From an uncultured Anaerolineaceae bacterium (GTDB taxonomy: Bacteria; Chloroflexota; Anaerolineae; Anaerolineales; Anaerolineaceae), in NCBI GenBank assembly GCA_937894825.1, contig CALCQT010000100.1, positions 1 to 6,409 on the forward strand: 6,409 nt of DNA, in the 5' to 3' direction. Shown one piece after another: positions 1 through 5,882 of the stretch. The notes below the pieces were generated by a model. That model was not told the origin of the DNA and ran no database searches. It worked only from the letters and a program-made list of their open reading frames with translations. The translations under genes and the position numbers were made by a program. Every line of letters begins with the position of its first letter. Position 1 is the stretch's first letter.

Positions 1-2
1 AG

Positions 3-302
3 GAATTCTTCGATTTGGAAAAAGACGAAGATGAATTCTCGTCCGATGAAGAAGACGACGATTCTGAGGAAGATTATGTGTTTCTGATCCAGGAGCGGAT
101 TGCGGCAATGCCTGAGGTTGATGAGAACGAGGAGCATGTCCACACACATCTTCATCATTCCCATGATCACGAGCACGAGGAAGATGATGAGGACGATTTA
201 GAGGAGCTTGACTGGGATCGTTTCCGGATCATTGATGATATTTCGGCTGAGGATGAATTCCTGGACGATGAGGATGCGGACTGGTCGGAAGATGAGGAAT
301 AA
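3..302 (+). CDS. Acidic, His-rich protein, C-terminal part (5' end outside window)
   Basis: This reading frame is open to the left edge and stops with TAA at 300-302, so I read it as the last 99 residues of a longer protein. A TTG at 15 could serve as a start, but the frame continues upstream of it. The visible part is dominated by Asp and Glu, with one less acidic patch (YVFLIQERIAAMPEV), a His-rich stretch at about bases 138-177 (eight His alternating with other residues), and an aromatic patch (LDWDRFRIIDDI). No catalytic motif or membrane segment is visible. Acidic tails of this kind occur on the RNA polymerase delta subunit (RpoE) of Bacillota and on various chaperone-like or metal-handling proteins. 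The folded N-terminal part that would decide is missing. The gene converges on uvrB, with a palindromic terminator between them. Function not recognised. Confidence 0.6.
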   Translation, partial: EFFDLEKDEDEFSSDEEDDDSEEDYVFLIQERIAAMPEVDENEEHVHTHLHHSHDHEHEEDDEDDLEELDWDRFRIIDDISAEDEFLDDEDADWSEDEE

Positions 303-320
303 TATTCCTGTCTAAAAACT

Positions 321-361
321 GTTGTTTATTTTTGTGCGCGTCGCGCACAAAAATAAACAAC
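321..361. terminator. Perfect palindrome, probable bidirectional terminator
   Basis: Two perfectly complementary 20-base arms (321-340 and 342-361) flank a single central base. The outer part of the stem is A/T-rich with a run of five T, and the tip is G/C-rich (GTGCGCG). It lies 18 bases after the stop of the acidic gene and 10 bases after the stop of uvrB on the other strand, which is where a shared terminator of convergent genes is expected. In either direction a T-rich tract lies within the stem rather than after it: a U tract on the ascending arm. The next bases are TTTCTCA on the plus strand and AGTTTTTAG on the minus strand, so the minus-strand (uvrB) transcript has the better trailing T run. 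Confidence 0.75.
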
Positions 362-371
362 TTTCTCACAT

Positions 372-2426
372 TTATTCCAATTCGATTTCCCCGGCCATGA
401 TTTTTGCCCGTTTCCATGGCGCGGCGTTGGATAGATCCGCCAACAGACCGCGCAGCTCATAGACCTGATCGCGCAGCTCAGCGGCTCGTTCAAATTCAAG
501 ATTCTTCGCGGCAGCCTTCATCTCCCGTTCCATTTCAGCCAGCGTGTGCTTCAGCTCATTCTTCGGCAGGTTTTTGCGCATCACCTTATAATCCGCTTTT
601 TCCTCCGCGATGGTGGTTGAAACCGTCAGCCGCTCGGAAAGATCATAAATCCCCTTGATGATGGTCATCGGTTTGATATTGTGCTTTTCATTGTAATCCT
701 GCTGTTTTTTGCGGCGGCGATTGGTCTCGTCAATGGCGTAGCGCATGGAATCCGTCATGTTGTCGGCGTACATGATCACTTTCCCGTCCGCGTTACGGGC
801 CGCCCGTCCGATGGTCTGGATCAAGGCGACGCCGGAACGCAGGAAGCCTTCCTTATCCGCGTCCAGAATGGCCACCAGCGAAACTTCCGGCAGATCCAAC
901 CCTTCACGCAACAGGTTAATCCCGACGATCACGTCATAAACGCCGGTGCGCATATCGCGCAGGATCGAGATCCGTTCCAGCGTATCGATTTCGGAGTGCA
1001 GATAATTTACTTTGATCTCGTTGTCTTTCAGGTATTCCGACAGGTCCTCGGACATGCGTTTAGTGAGCGTGGTGACCAGCACGCGCTGGTTCAGCGCAAT
1101 CCGTTTGCGGATCTCACTGATCAGATCATCGATCTGTCCTTTGATCGGGCGCACCTCTACTTCCGGGTCCAGCAATCCGGTCGGGCGGATGATCTGTTCC
1201 GCGGTTTGCTCGGTATGCTGCATTTCGTAGGGTCCCGGGGTGGCGCTGGTGTAAATGGTATAGCCCATCACTTTTTCGAACTCTTCAAAAGTCAGCGGGC
1301 GGTTATCCAGCGCTGAGGGCAAGCGAAAACCATATTCCGCCAATACGCTTTTTCGGCTCTGATCGCCGCGGTACATGCCGCGCACTTGCGGGATGGTCAT
1401 GTGAGATTCGTCGATAAAGAGCAGGTAGTTTGACGGCAGGTAATCCATCAGTGTCCAGGGATGACTGCCGGACGGGCGCTGGTCCATGTGCCGGGAATAG
1501 TTTTCAATACCGGAACAGTAGCCGGTCTCCTTGATCATCTCCAGGTCGAATTTGGTGCGCTGCTCAATGCGCTGCGCTTCCAGGTATTGTTCATGGTCTT
1601 TGAAAAATTTAATCCGTTCCACCAGTTCCGCTTCGATATCCTTGACGGCCTGCTCCATGCGGCTTTCTTCGGTGATGTAGTGCTTGGCCGGATAGATCGA
1701 AATTTCGTCATGCACCGCGATGAGCTCGCCGGTCAGCGGGTTGACTTCGGTAATTTTCTCGATTTCGTCGTCCCAGTAGGAGACGCGGTAGACGATACTG
1801 TCGGAATAGGCCGGGAAGACCTCCAGTGTATCACCGCGCACCCGGAAGGTGCCGGGGTGAAAATCCATGTCGTTGCGCTGGTATTGACTTTCGACCAGGT
1901 TTCGCAGCAACGCGTTGCGGCGGTGGATGGTGCCGGTCTTCAGGGTGATGACGGTTTTCCCGTAGGCTTCCGGGTCTCCCAACCCGTAGATGCAGGAGAC
2001 GGAGGCCACGACAATGACGTCCGGACGGGAGGACAACGCCGCGGTCGCGGCCAGCCGCAGCCGGTCAATTTCTTCGTTGGTGTCGACTTCTTTTTCGATA
2101 TAAAGATCATGCCGGGGGACGTATGCTTCCGGCTGGTAGTAATCGTAATAAGAGACAAAGTATTCCACTGCGTTGTTGGGGAAGAATTCTTTGAATTCCG
2201 CGTAAAGCTGCGCGGCCAGCGTTTTGTTGTGTGCCATAACCACCGCGGGCATCTGCGCCTGCTGGATGATGTTGGCCATGGTGAAAGTTTTCCCAGTGCC
2301 GGTGGCTCCCAGCAGGACCTGATGCCGCAGTCCGTTGCGGACGCCTTCTGTCAGCGTTGCGATCGCTTCCGGTTGGTCTCCCATCGGCTGGTAGGGTGCT
2401 TGTAGTTCAAATTTTCGGTTGATCAT
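372..2426 (-). CDS. uvrB: UvrB, excinuclease ABC subunit B (DNA damage recognition helicase)
   Basis: UvrB is the central protein of cytoplasmic nucleotide excision repair. UvrA loads it on damaged DNA, it verifies the lesion using ATP, and it recruits UvrC for incision. The 684-residue product is full length for the family. Visible landmarks in order are Walker A GATGTGKT (40-47), the Tyr-rich beta-hairpin [12 protein letters not shown] (93-104) that inserts between the strands, Walker B DESH (339-342), helicase motifs around [12 protein letters not shown] (507-518) and QTIGRAARN (537-545), and a C-terminal UVR motif (about 631-660) that contacts UvrC. The start is ATG with a GAGGAT ribosome site (2434-2439) seven bases upstream. 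It has its own promoter and a possible SOS box upstream, and ends at a palindromic terminator. No defect is seen. Long open frames on the opposite strand are shadows of its codon use. Confidence 0.98.
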   Translation of the reverse strand: MINRKFELQAPYQPMGDQPEAIATLTEGVRNGLRHQVLLGATGTGKTFTMANIIQQAQMPAVVMAHNKTLAAQLYAEFKEFFPNNAVEYFVSYYDYYQPEAYVPRHDLYIEKEVDTNEEIDRLRLAATAALSSRPDVIVVASVSCIYGLGDPEAYGKTVITLKTGTIHRRNALLRNLVESQYQRNDMDFHPGTFRVRGDTLEVFPAYSDSIVYRVSYWDDEIEKITEVNPLTGELIAVHDEISIYPAKHYITEESRMEQAVKDIEAELVERIKFFKDHEQYLEAQRIEQRTKFDLEMIKETGYCSGIENYSRHMDQRPSGSHPWTLMDYLPSNYLLFIDESHMTIPQVRGMYRGDQSRKSVLAEYGFRLPSALDNRPLTFEEFEKVMGYTIYTSATPGPYEMQHTEQTAEQIIRPTGLLDPEVEVRPIKGQIDDLISEIRKRIALNQRVLVTTLTKRMSEDLSEYLKDNEIKVNYLHSEIDTLERISILRDMRTGVYDVIVGINLLREGLDLPEVSLVAILDADKEGFLRSGVALIQTIGRAARNADGKVIMYADNMTDSMRYAIDETNRRRKKQQDYNEKHNIKPMTIIKGIYDLSERLTVSTTIAEEKADYKVMRKNLPKNELKHTLAEMEREMKAAAKNLEFERAAELRDQVYELRGLLADLSNAAPWKRAKIMAGEIELE

Positions 2427-2448
2427 GCTTTATATCCTCAATTTTTGA

Positions 2449-2457
2449 ATTATATCA
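2449..2457 (-). promoter_or_regulatory. Extended -10 promoter of uvrB
   Basis: On the minus strand the sequence reads TGATATAAT, a perfect extended -10 (TGn followed by TATAAT at 2454-2449). The hexamer about 17 bases further upstream (ACTTCT, 2477-2472) is a poor -35, which is tolerated by extended -10 promoters. Transcription would start near 2442, giving a short leader of about 16 bases that includes the GAGGAT ribosome site. Assignment is by pattern only. Confidence 0.6.
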
Positions 2458-2478
2458 ACCGAACGTTAAAAAGAAGTT

Positions 2479-2492
2479 AGAACATGAGTTCC
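2479..2492 (-). promoter_or_regulatory. Putative LexA/SOS box upstream of uvrB
   Basis: The core GAACATGAGTTC (2480-2491) has the form GAAC-N4-GTTC, the LexA (DinR) recognition core known from Bacillota and Actinomycetota. Against the published-style consensus CGAACRNRYGTTYC, the plus-strand reading mismatches only at the first base and at the Y. It sits directly upstream of the weak -35 position of the uvrB promoter, where a bound repressor could block RNA polymerase. uvrB is a classical SOS gene, which supports the reading. The LexA protein of this host is not in the window, so its specificity is unknown. Confidence 0.55.
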
Positions 2493-2511
2493 AATATGAC
2501 GCCTTTGGGAA

Positions 2512-2649
2512 TTAGAAGTAAGGACGCCCATAAATCATTCGGACGGCAAAGATATTGAAATATTCGGAAGATGCACATTCTATAAATGGACTGTAATTCG
2601 TTGAATAACCGCACCCTTCTAAATAGATGGGCAAATTAAATGGGGTCAT
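2512..2649 (-). CDS. Possible small ORF coupled to permease 2 (45 aa, doubtful)
   Basis: An ATG at 2649-2647 overlaps the permease 2 stop codon as ATGA, the same 4-base overlap found at the other junctions of this operon, and opens a 45-codon frame ending in TAA. The peptide starts MTPFNLPIYLEGCGYS and is rich in Tyr, Phe and Asn, with two Cys. No known family, signal peptide or membrane helix is recognised. Against it, no good ribosome site precedes the ATG, while the ATPase and both permeases have purine-rich ones, and an ATG over a stop codon can arise by chance. It could be a real operon-end peptide, a decayed gene remnant, or chance. Confidence 0.2.
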   Translation of the reverse strand: MTPFNLPIYLEGCGYSTNYSPFIECASSEYFNIFAVRMIYGRPYF

Positions 2650-3359
2650 CTGATTTTGCGGCTGAATTTTTGGTACAGTACCGTAATCCAAATGAGCGAT
2701 GATAGTGTGGCAGGCCATAGAAATATCAGGTTCTGTTCCATGCAGAGTTTTGCAATCCAAAAAGACGGCAGCGGCGAAAACAGATATTGTATATTCGTCA
2801 ACAGGAAAAAAGGGACAAAAAGACCCACCATCAAAAGTCCCGAGAGCTTTGCCATGGCCAAACCCTCCACCCGGTTATGGGAAAATGCAAATGTCAGCAG
2901 TGCCACAGCGATACTCATCAGACATGTCAGAATACAGGTAAGCAGCGTCATCGCAAATGACCAGGCCGTCAGTGAAAACCAATGCATCAACGCGACGGAC
3001 ACAACGATTGAAATTAGCGCCGGAAAGACCAGCCTTGACAGGATATATCCATTTTTCCCCACAGGAGTCACAGCCAGATACCTTGTTAAGTTCTCGTCGT
3101 ATTCCGTCAGGATCATCATCGCTGATGCAAAGCAGAACATATACGGCGTGATGAGGGCTAACATCAAATCAAACAAAAGATAGTATTTAGCAAGAATTAC
3201 CTCTTCCTGGAAATGATTGCACAGAATATTTTCAATCGCCGGGACGCCGAACCGAATAAAAAGCGCTGTTACCAGTGTCCCGATACATACCGCGGACAGC
3301 ATGCTGTCCCTGAAGATCTGTTGGATAAATAATCTGAAGGATTGAAACAACGGTCTCAC
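2646..3359 (-). CDS. ABC-2 type exporter permease 2 (fluoroquinolone-exporter-like)
   Basis: This 237-residue integral membrane protein is the second membrane half of the exporter. About six hydrophobic segments are visible (roughly residues 18-36, 60-84, 107-127, 134-158, 170-190 and 211-228). A cytoplasmic loop at 86-110 (EYDENLTRYLAVTPVGKNGY) is paralogous to a loop in permease 1 and contains the E..E...L.V(T/S)PV pattern typical of ABC-2 permeases. The start is GTG at 3359-3357, preceded by a strong GGGAGGGGG ribosome site, and it overlaps the permease 1 stop as GTGA. The C-terminus is basic (KFSRKIR). It is assigned to the heterodimeric drug-exporter type (compare Rv2686c/Rv2687c of Mycobacterium) because of the gene set. 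The actual substrate is unknown. Confidence 0.88.
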   Translation of the reverse strand: MRPLFQSFRLFIQQIFRDSMLSAVCIGTLVTALFIRFGVPAIENILCNHFQEEVILAKYYLLFDLMLALITPYMFCFASAMMILTEYDENLTRYLAVTPVGKNGYILSRLVFPALISIVVSVALMHWFSLTAWSFAMTLLTCILTCLMSIAVALLTFAFSHNRVEGLAMAKLSGLLMVGLFVPFFLLTNIQYLFSPLPSFWIAKLCMEQNLIFLWPATLSSLIWITVLYQKFSRKIR

Positions 3360-4039
3360 AGTTTACCCCCTCCCAGGACGCGCAGACTTTTATCCACGAC
3401 GCGGCGGGCCAGCAGCGCGAACAGGATCGTCCATACCAGAAGAATGAACATGGCCGGCAATGCTTTTTCTCCGTTTTGAATGATCTCGATAATACATATC
3501 CCCGGATGGAGAATCAGCCAGCCTGGTTTCCAGCCGAACAACCAGGCAAGGGCAGGCACATTGATAACCAGCTCAACCGGAATGGTTGCCACAATAAATT
3601 CATTCAAGCTGACGATATTTGCGGCAACGATGAGCCCCGCGGATGAAAACAAACAGGAACCGAGAAATACGCCCAACGCCAAAATGATTGGATTCGAGAC
3701 ATTTCCGCTGCCAAACCCGATCAGCAGCCCGACGATCGTTGAGATCAAGGCGAGGGAAATCAGCTTTGAAACAACATATTCGAGCGATCTGACAGGCGAG
3801 ATGGCGATGCTATTCAAGACGCTTTCGCTTTTTTCAAACAGGATAATTGCGCCCATAAAGTAAAGCCCCATCGCCGCCGGGTCGGTAAAAATCATCAGTG
3901 TGGCAGCCTGTGCTCTCCAGGTGACCGGCAGAACCGTGAGCAGGCTGATATACAGGATGGTGAAAACCAGATAGAGAAAATAGAATCCATATTTGAATTG
4001 AAACCGGATGTCGCCGATCAGCAGTGCTTTTGTTCTCAT
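3356..4039 (-). CDS. ABC-2 type exporter permease 1 (fluoroquinolone-exporter-like)
   Basis: This 227-residue membrane protein has about six predicted hydrophobic segments (roughly 18-38, 45-68, 90-110, 117-141, 147-167, 195-211) and a short basic N-terminus. The loop FEKSESVLNSIAISPVRSLE (68-87), followed by YVVSKL, is the conserved loop of this ABC-2 permease family and matches the equivalent loop of permease 2. The two therefore look like diverged paralogues that pair in the membrane. The ATG at 4039-4037 overlaps the ATPase stop as ATGA and is preceded by an AGGAAGG ribosome site. It ends in a Gly-rich tail (LGGGKL). It should form the export channel with permease 2, driven by the neighbouring ATPase. 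The substrate cannot be read from sequence. Confidence 0.9.
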   Translation of the reverse strand: MRTKALLIGDIRFQFKYGFYFLYLVFTILYISLLTVLPVTWRAQAATLMIFTDPAAMGLYFMGAIILFEKSESVLNSIAISPVRSLEYVVSKLISLALISTIVGLLIGFGSGNVSNPIILALGVFLGSCLFSSAGLIVAANIVSLNEFIVATIPVELVINVPALAWLFGWKPGWLILHPGICIIEIIQNGEKALPAMFILLVWTILFALLARRVVDKSLRVLGGGKL

Positions 4040-4881
4040 TGCAGCAGCCTTCCTGTCAGCTCCACAAAAATATCGTTCAGCGTCGGCTCACTGCTGTGGA
4101 TGGATAACAACCGGTTTTCCTGAACAAGCTTTTGCAGTACGTCGTCTTCGCCCGTACGGTCCAAGGTGATTTCCTTTTGCTCTTCCCGACCGTTTACGGC
4201 ATATGTGTAACGAACTCTGGCCGCGCCGCGGGACATAATCAGGGCTCGCGGCGTGTCCAGCGCCCGTAACTTGCCGTCTACAATAAAAGCCACCCGGCTG
4301 CAAAGTTCTGTCGCGTCGTACATATTGTGGGTGGTCAGCAATATGGTTTTTCCTTTTGCTTTTTCCTGCAAAATGATGTCCTTCATTCGTTTCGCGTTGG
4401 ATGGGTCGAGCCCGGAGGTTGGTTCATCCAGAAAAAGCAGCGCGGGGTCATGGAGCAAGGCCTTAATAAAGTTCAGCCTTGATTTCATCCCTTTGGAGAA
4501 ATCTGAAACCTTTTTGCCGGCATCGTGGAGCAGGCCGACACTATCCAGGAGCGGGTCAATTGCCTGATGCTTCTTATAAAGAGAGGCAAAGAAATTCAGG
4601 TTTTCCCTCGCCGTCAGCTTTTCGTACAGGCTGGGAAATTCAAAGTCCACGCCGATATTCTCATAAAAGCTGTTCCCGCGGTGTTTGATCTCTATCCCGT
4701 TTACCTGTACGCTGCCGCGATATGTGGTCAGAAGGCCGGTGAGAATTTTTTGCAGCGTGCTTTTGCCGGCGCCGGAAGGCCCTAAAAATCCGAAAATTTC
4801 ACCGTTTTGCACATCAAAGTTCATATTTTCGATAAAGGGCTCTTTCGTATAGCTGAATTGCATATCCTGTACTCGAATCAT
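4036..4881 (-). CDS. ABC exporter ATP-binding protein (drug-exporter type)
   Basis: This is the cytoplasmic ATPase of the exporter, 281 residues. It has Walker A GPSGAGKST (34-42), a signature loop FSKGMKSRL (128-136) in place of LSGGQ, Walker B LLFLDEP (148-154), D-loop SGLD (156-159) and H-loop His185. The Q-loop position, in IGVDFEFPSLY (76-86), carries Glu81 where most ABC ATPases have Gln. I recall this as a feature of this subfamily rather than damage. The C-terminal 70 residues form the extra domain usual in ABC-2 exporters (ending EPTLNDIFVELTGRLL). The ATG overlaps the tetR stop as ATGA, with a GAGGGAG ribosome site just upstream. Two separate permeases follow, so the complex is probably two ATPase copies plus one of each permease. 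Confidence 0.96.
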   Translation of the reverse strand: MIRVQDMQFSYTKEPFIENMNFDVQNGEIFGFLGPSGAGKSTLQKILTGLLTTYRGSVQVNGIEIKHRGNSFYENIGVDFEFPSLYEKLTARENLNFFASLYKKHQAIDPLLDSVGLLHDAGKKVSDFSKGMKSRLNFIKALLHDPALLFLDEPTSGLDPSNAKRMKDIILQEKAKGKTILLTTHNMYDATELCSRVAFIVDGKLRALDTPRALIMSRGAARVRYTYAVNGREEQKEITLDRTGEDDVLQKLVQENRLLSIHSSEPTLNDIFVELTGRLLQ

Positions 4882-5483
4882 AATGGTTCTCCCTCGAAGA
4901 GTTGAATCACAACGCCACGCACGATTACCCGAATCACATCATCGAAGACATTTTCCCCAACTTCCCATTTGTGAAGCATGATGCAAAAAATCGCCCGTAA
5001 AACGGCGCTGAAAATCTCGATATTGCCATCCGTTCGGACGCCCGGAAGCTGTGAAAGCAAGCGTTCCATATTAAAATCATCCTTCCGGGCATGGGCGGCT
5101 GCAACCTCCGAGGGGAGCTTCCGCACCAACAGTTCCAGGTCTCCATTGGCGATAAAGGAATAAATAAATGTGGCGTCGGTCTGTTTATACAGGCGGAAAA
5201 GCAACTCTGTGACAGTGTCCACATTGATGTTGTCTCCCAGCTCATCAATCCAGCGGATAAAGGTGCTTTGTAATTCCTCATGCAGGGCGCAGAAGACATC
5301 AAAGAACAATAATTCCTTGGATGGATAGAACAGGTAGAAAGTCCCTTTGGGTATGTTGACGCGTTTGACCAGCTCATCGATGGTAGTTTTTCGCATGCCG
5401 AACTGCATAAGACACGTTTGCGCTTCCTCCATCAATCGATTTTTGATATAGGCACGTTCACTGTCTGAAAAAGGTTTGGGCAT
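4878..5483 (-). CDS. TetR/AcrR-family transcriptional regulator of the exporter operon
   Basis: This 201-residue protein has the TetR N-terminal DNA-binding domain. A first helix (about 8-30) is followed by the helix-turn-helix TTIDELVKRVNIPKGTFYLF (33-52) and the YPSKELLF segment that closes the domain. The C-terminal two thirds are helical, without a fixed motif, and would hold the ligand pocket and dimer interface. It is the first gene of the operon and overlaps the ATPase by 4 bases, so repressor and exporter are made from one transcript. A long perfect palindrome covers its own promoter, which points to autorepression relieved by an exporter substrate. The ATG at 5483-5481 is chosen because it keeps helix 1 whole; the ribosome site before it is weak (GAAAG). 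The ligand is unknown. Confidence 0.95.
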   Translation of the reverse strand: MPKPFSDSERAYIKNRLMEEAQTCLMQFGMRKTTIDELVKRVNIPKGTFYLFYPSKELLFFDVFCALHEELQSTFIRWIDELGDNINVDTVTELLFRLYKQTDATFIYSFIANGDLELLVRKLPSEVAAAHARKDDFNMERLLSQLPGVRTDGNIEIFSAVLRAIFCIMLHKWEVGENVFDDVIRVIVRGVVIQLFEGEPL

Positions 5484-5484
5484 A

Positions 5485-5496
5485 TTAGGCTTTCAT
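5485..5496 (-). other. Three-codon leader mini-ORF before tetR
   Basis: On the minus strand ATG AAA GCC TAA ends one base before the tetR ATG. If translated it could help load ribosomes on tetR by coupling, which would fit the weak ribosome site of tetR. A frame this short is easily produced by chance, and there is no further evidence for it. Confidence 0.12.
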
Positions 5497-5499
5497 TTG

Positions 5500-5537
5500 T
5501 ACTATTTGACTAGATATAAATTTATAGTCAAATAGTA
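5500..5537. promoter_or_regulatory. Long palindromic operator, probable TetR-family binding site
   Basis: The arms TACTATTTGACTA (5500-5512) and TAGTCAAATAGTA (5525-5537) are perfect inverted repeats of 13 bases separated by a 12-base A/T-rich spacer, 38 bp in all. The right arm contains the -10 hexamer of the tetR promoter, and the predicted transcription start (near 5525) lies at its inner edge. A bound regulator would therefore block polymerase. Its position, 17 bases before the tetR start, and its symmetry suit a TetR-family autoregulatory operator. A transcript starting upstream could also fold it into a hairpin, but the lack of a GC tip or T tail argues against a terminator. Confidence 0.75.
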
Positions 5538-5560
5538 TGAGTATATTTCCCGATTGTCAA
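5532..5560 (-). promoter_or_regulatory. Sigma70-type promoter of the tetR-ABC operon
   Basis: On the minus strand a perfect -35 TTGACA (5560-5555) is followed, after exactly 17 bases, by TACTAT (5537-5532), a 4-of-6 match to TATAAT. The bases just upstream of the -35 (5580-5561) are A/T-rich with a run of seven T, resembling an UP element. The expected start is near 5525, giving a leader of about 40 bases to tetR. Confidence 0.7.
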
Positions 5561-5632
5561 GAGAATTAAACAAAAAAAGTACAGCTTAAGATTGATTGGG
5601 GTGATAAAAGTAAAACTATTTCAGAAGTAACC
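5541..5632. other. Non-coding stretch upstream of the operon promoter
   Basis: Apart from the -35 hexamer and the A/T-rich UP-like tract on its left side, I see nothing assignable here. It is A/T-rich and has no convincing ORF or hairpin. It separates the operon promoter from the palindrome and repeat element to the right, so the whole non-coding interval runs from about 5540 to 5882. Confidence 0.5.
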
Positions 5633-5673
5633 GTCGTTCAATTTTTGGTGCATTGCGCCAAAAATTGAACGAC
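5633..5673. terminator. Near-perfect palindrome, terminator-like
   Basis: Nineteen-base arms (5633-5651 and 5655-5673) pair with a single G-T wobble around a 3-base loop. Like the palindrome at 321-361, the outer stem is A/T-rich with five T in a row (GTCGTTCAATTTTTGG) and the tip is G/C-rich. It lies between the 3' end of the GNAT gene and the promoter of the tetR operon, so it could stop GNAT transcripts from entering the operon. It has no T tail outside the stem, so it may instead be a dispersed palindromic repeat. Confidence 0.55.
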
Positions 5674-5878
5674 AAATCTGTCATGTCGAGGGAGCGTAGC
5701 GAGTCGAGACATCTTCAAAACTCGTCAGGGGTCTGAAATTCTCCAGAGGAATGTTCTTCGAAAAATTTATTTAAGAAATTTTCACAACTCTGTGTTCTGG
5801 AAAAAAGCAGATCCGCGATTCAGATTGAGGGTCTCTCCACCTCCAAGAGCACCTTCGAGAGTCGAGATGACAATTTGT
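5672..5878. repeat. MITE/REP-like non-coding repeat element
   Basis: The two ends are imperfect inverted repeats. The left end ACAAATCTGTCATGTCGA (5672-5689) matches the reverse complement of the right end (5862-5878) except for one gap and one mismatch. Just inside the left end is the segment TCGAGGGAGCGTAGCGAGTC (5686-5705), followed by GAGACATC. I recall this style of sequence (GTCATnTCGAG, AGCGTAGCGA, GAnATC) as a dispersed intergenic repeat in many bacterial genomes. An A/T hairpin lies in the middle (5762-5768 with 5776-5782). No ORF with gene-like features is present. No target-site duplication could be established. It fills the gap between the GNAT gene and the operon. Confidence 0.42.
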
Positions 5879-5882
5879 TTAT

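Noticed and set aside
681..1316. Open frame of 211 codons on the plus strand, opposite uvrB
   Set aside because: Same reason: it is antisense to the conserved helicase region of uvrB, with no recognisable domain.
1461..2405. Open frame of 314 codons on the plus strand, opposite uvrB
   Set aside because: It lies entirely antisense to a full-length, motif-complete uvrB and shows no family features. It results from codon bias in uvrB.
2460..2470. CGAACGTTAAA as a second LexA box
   Set aside because: Only one CGAAC half-site is present; the partner half is not at the N4 spacing.
2656..3183. Open frame of 175 codons on the plus strand, opposite permease 2
   Set aside because: It is antisense to a membrane protein. 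Its Ser/Arg/Lys-rich translation is typical of the reverse strand of hydrophobic codons.
5500..5537. The long palindrome as a transcription terminator
   Set aside because: It has A/T-rich arms, a 12-base spacer, no GC tip and no T tail, and it overlaps a strong promoter. An operator explains it better.
5540..5882. CRISPR array, tRNA or riboswitch in the long intergenic region
   Set aside because: There are no regularly spaced direct repeats, no cloverleaf and no recognisable riboswitch core. Only inverted repeats and one MITE-like element were found.
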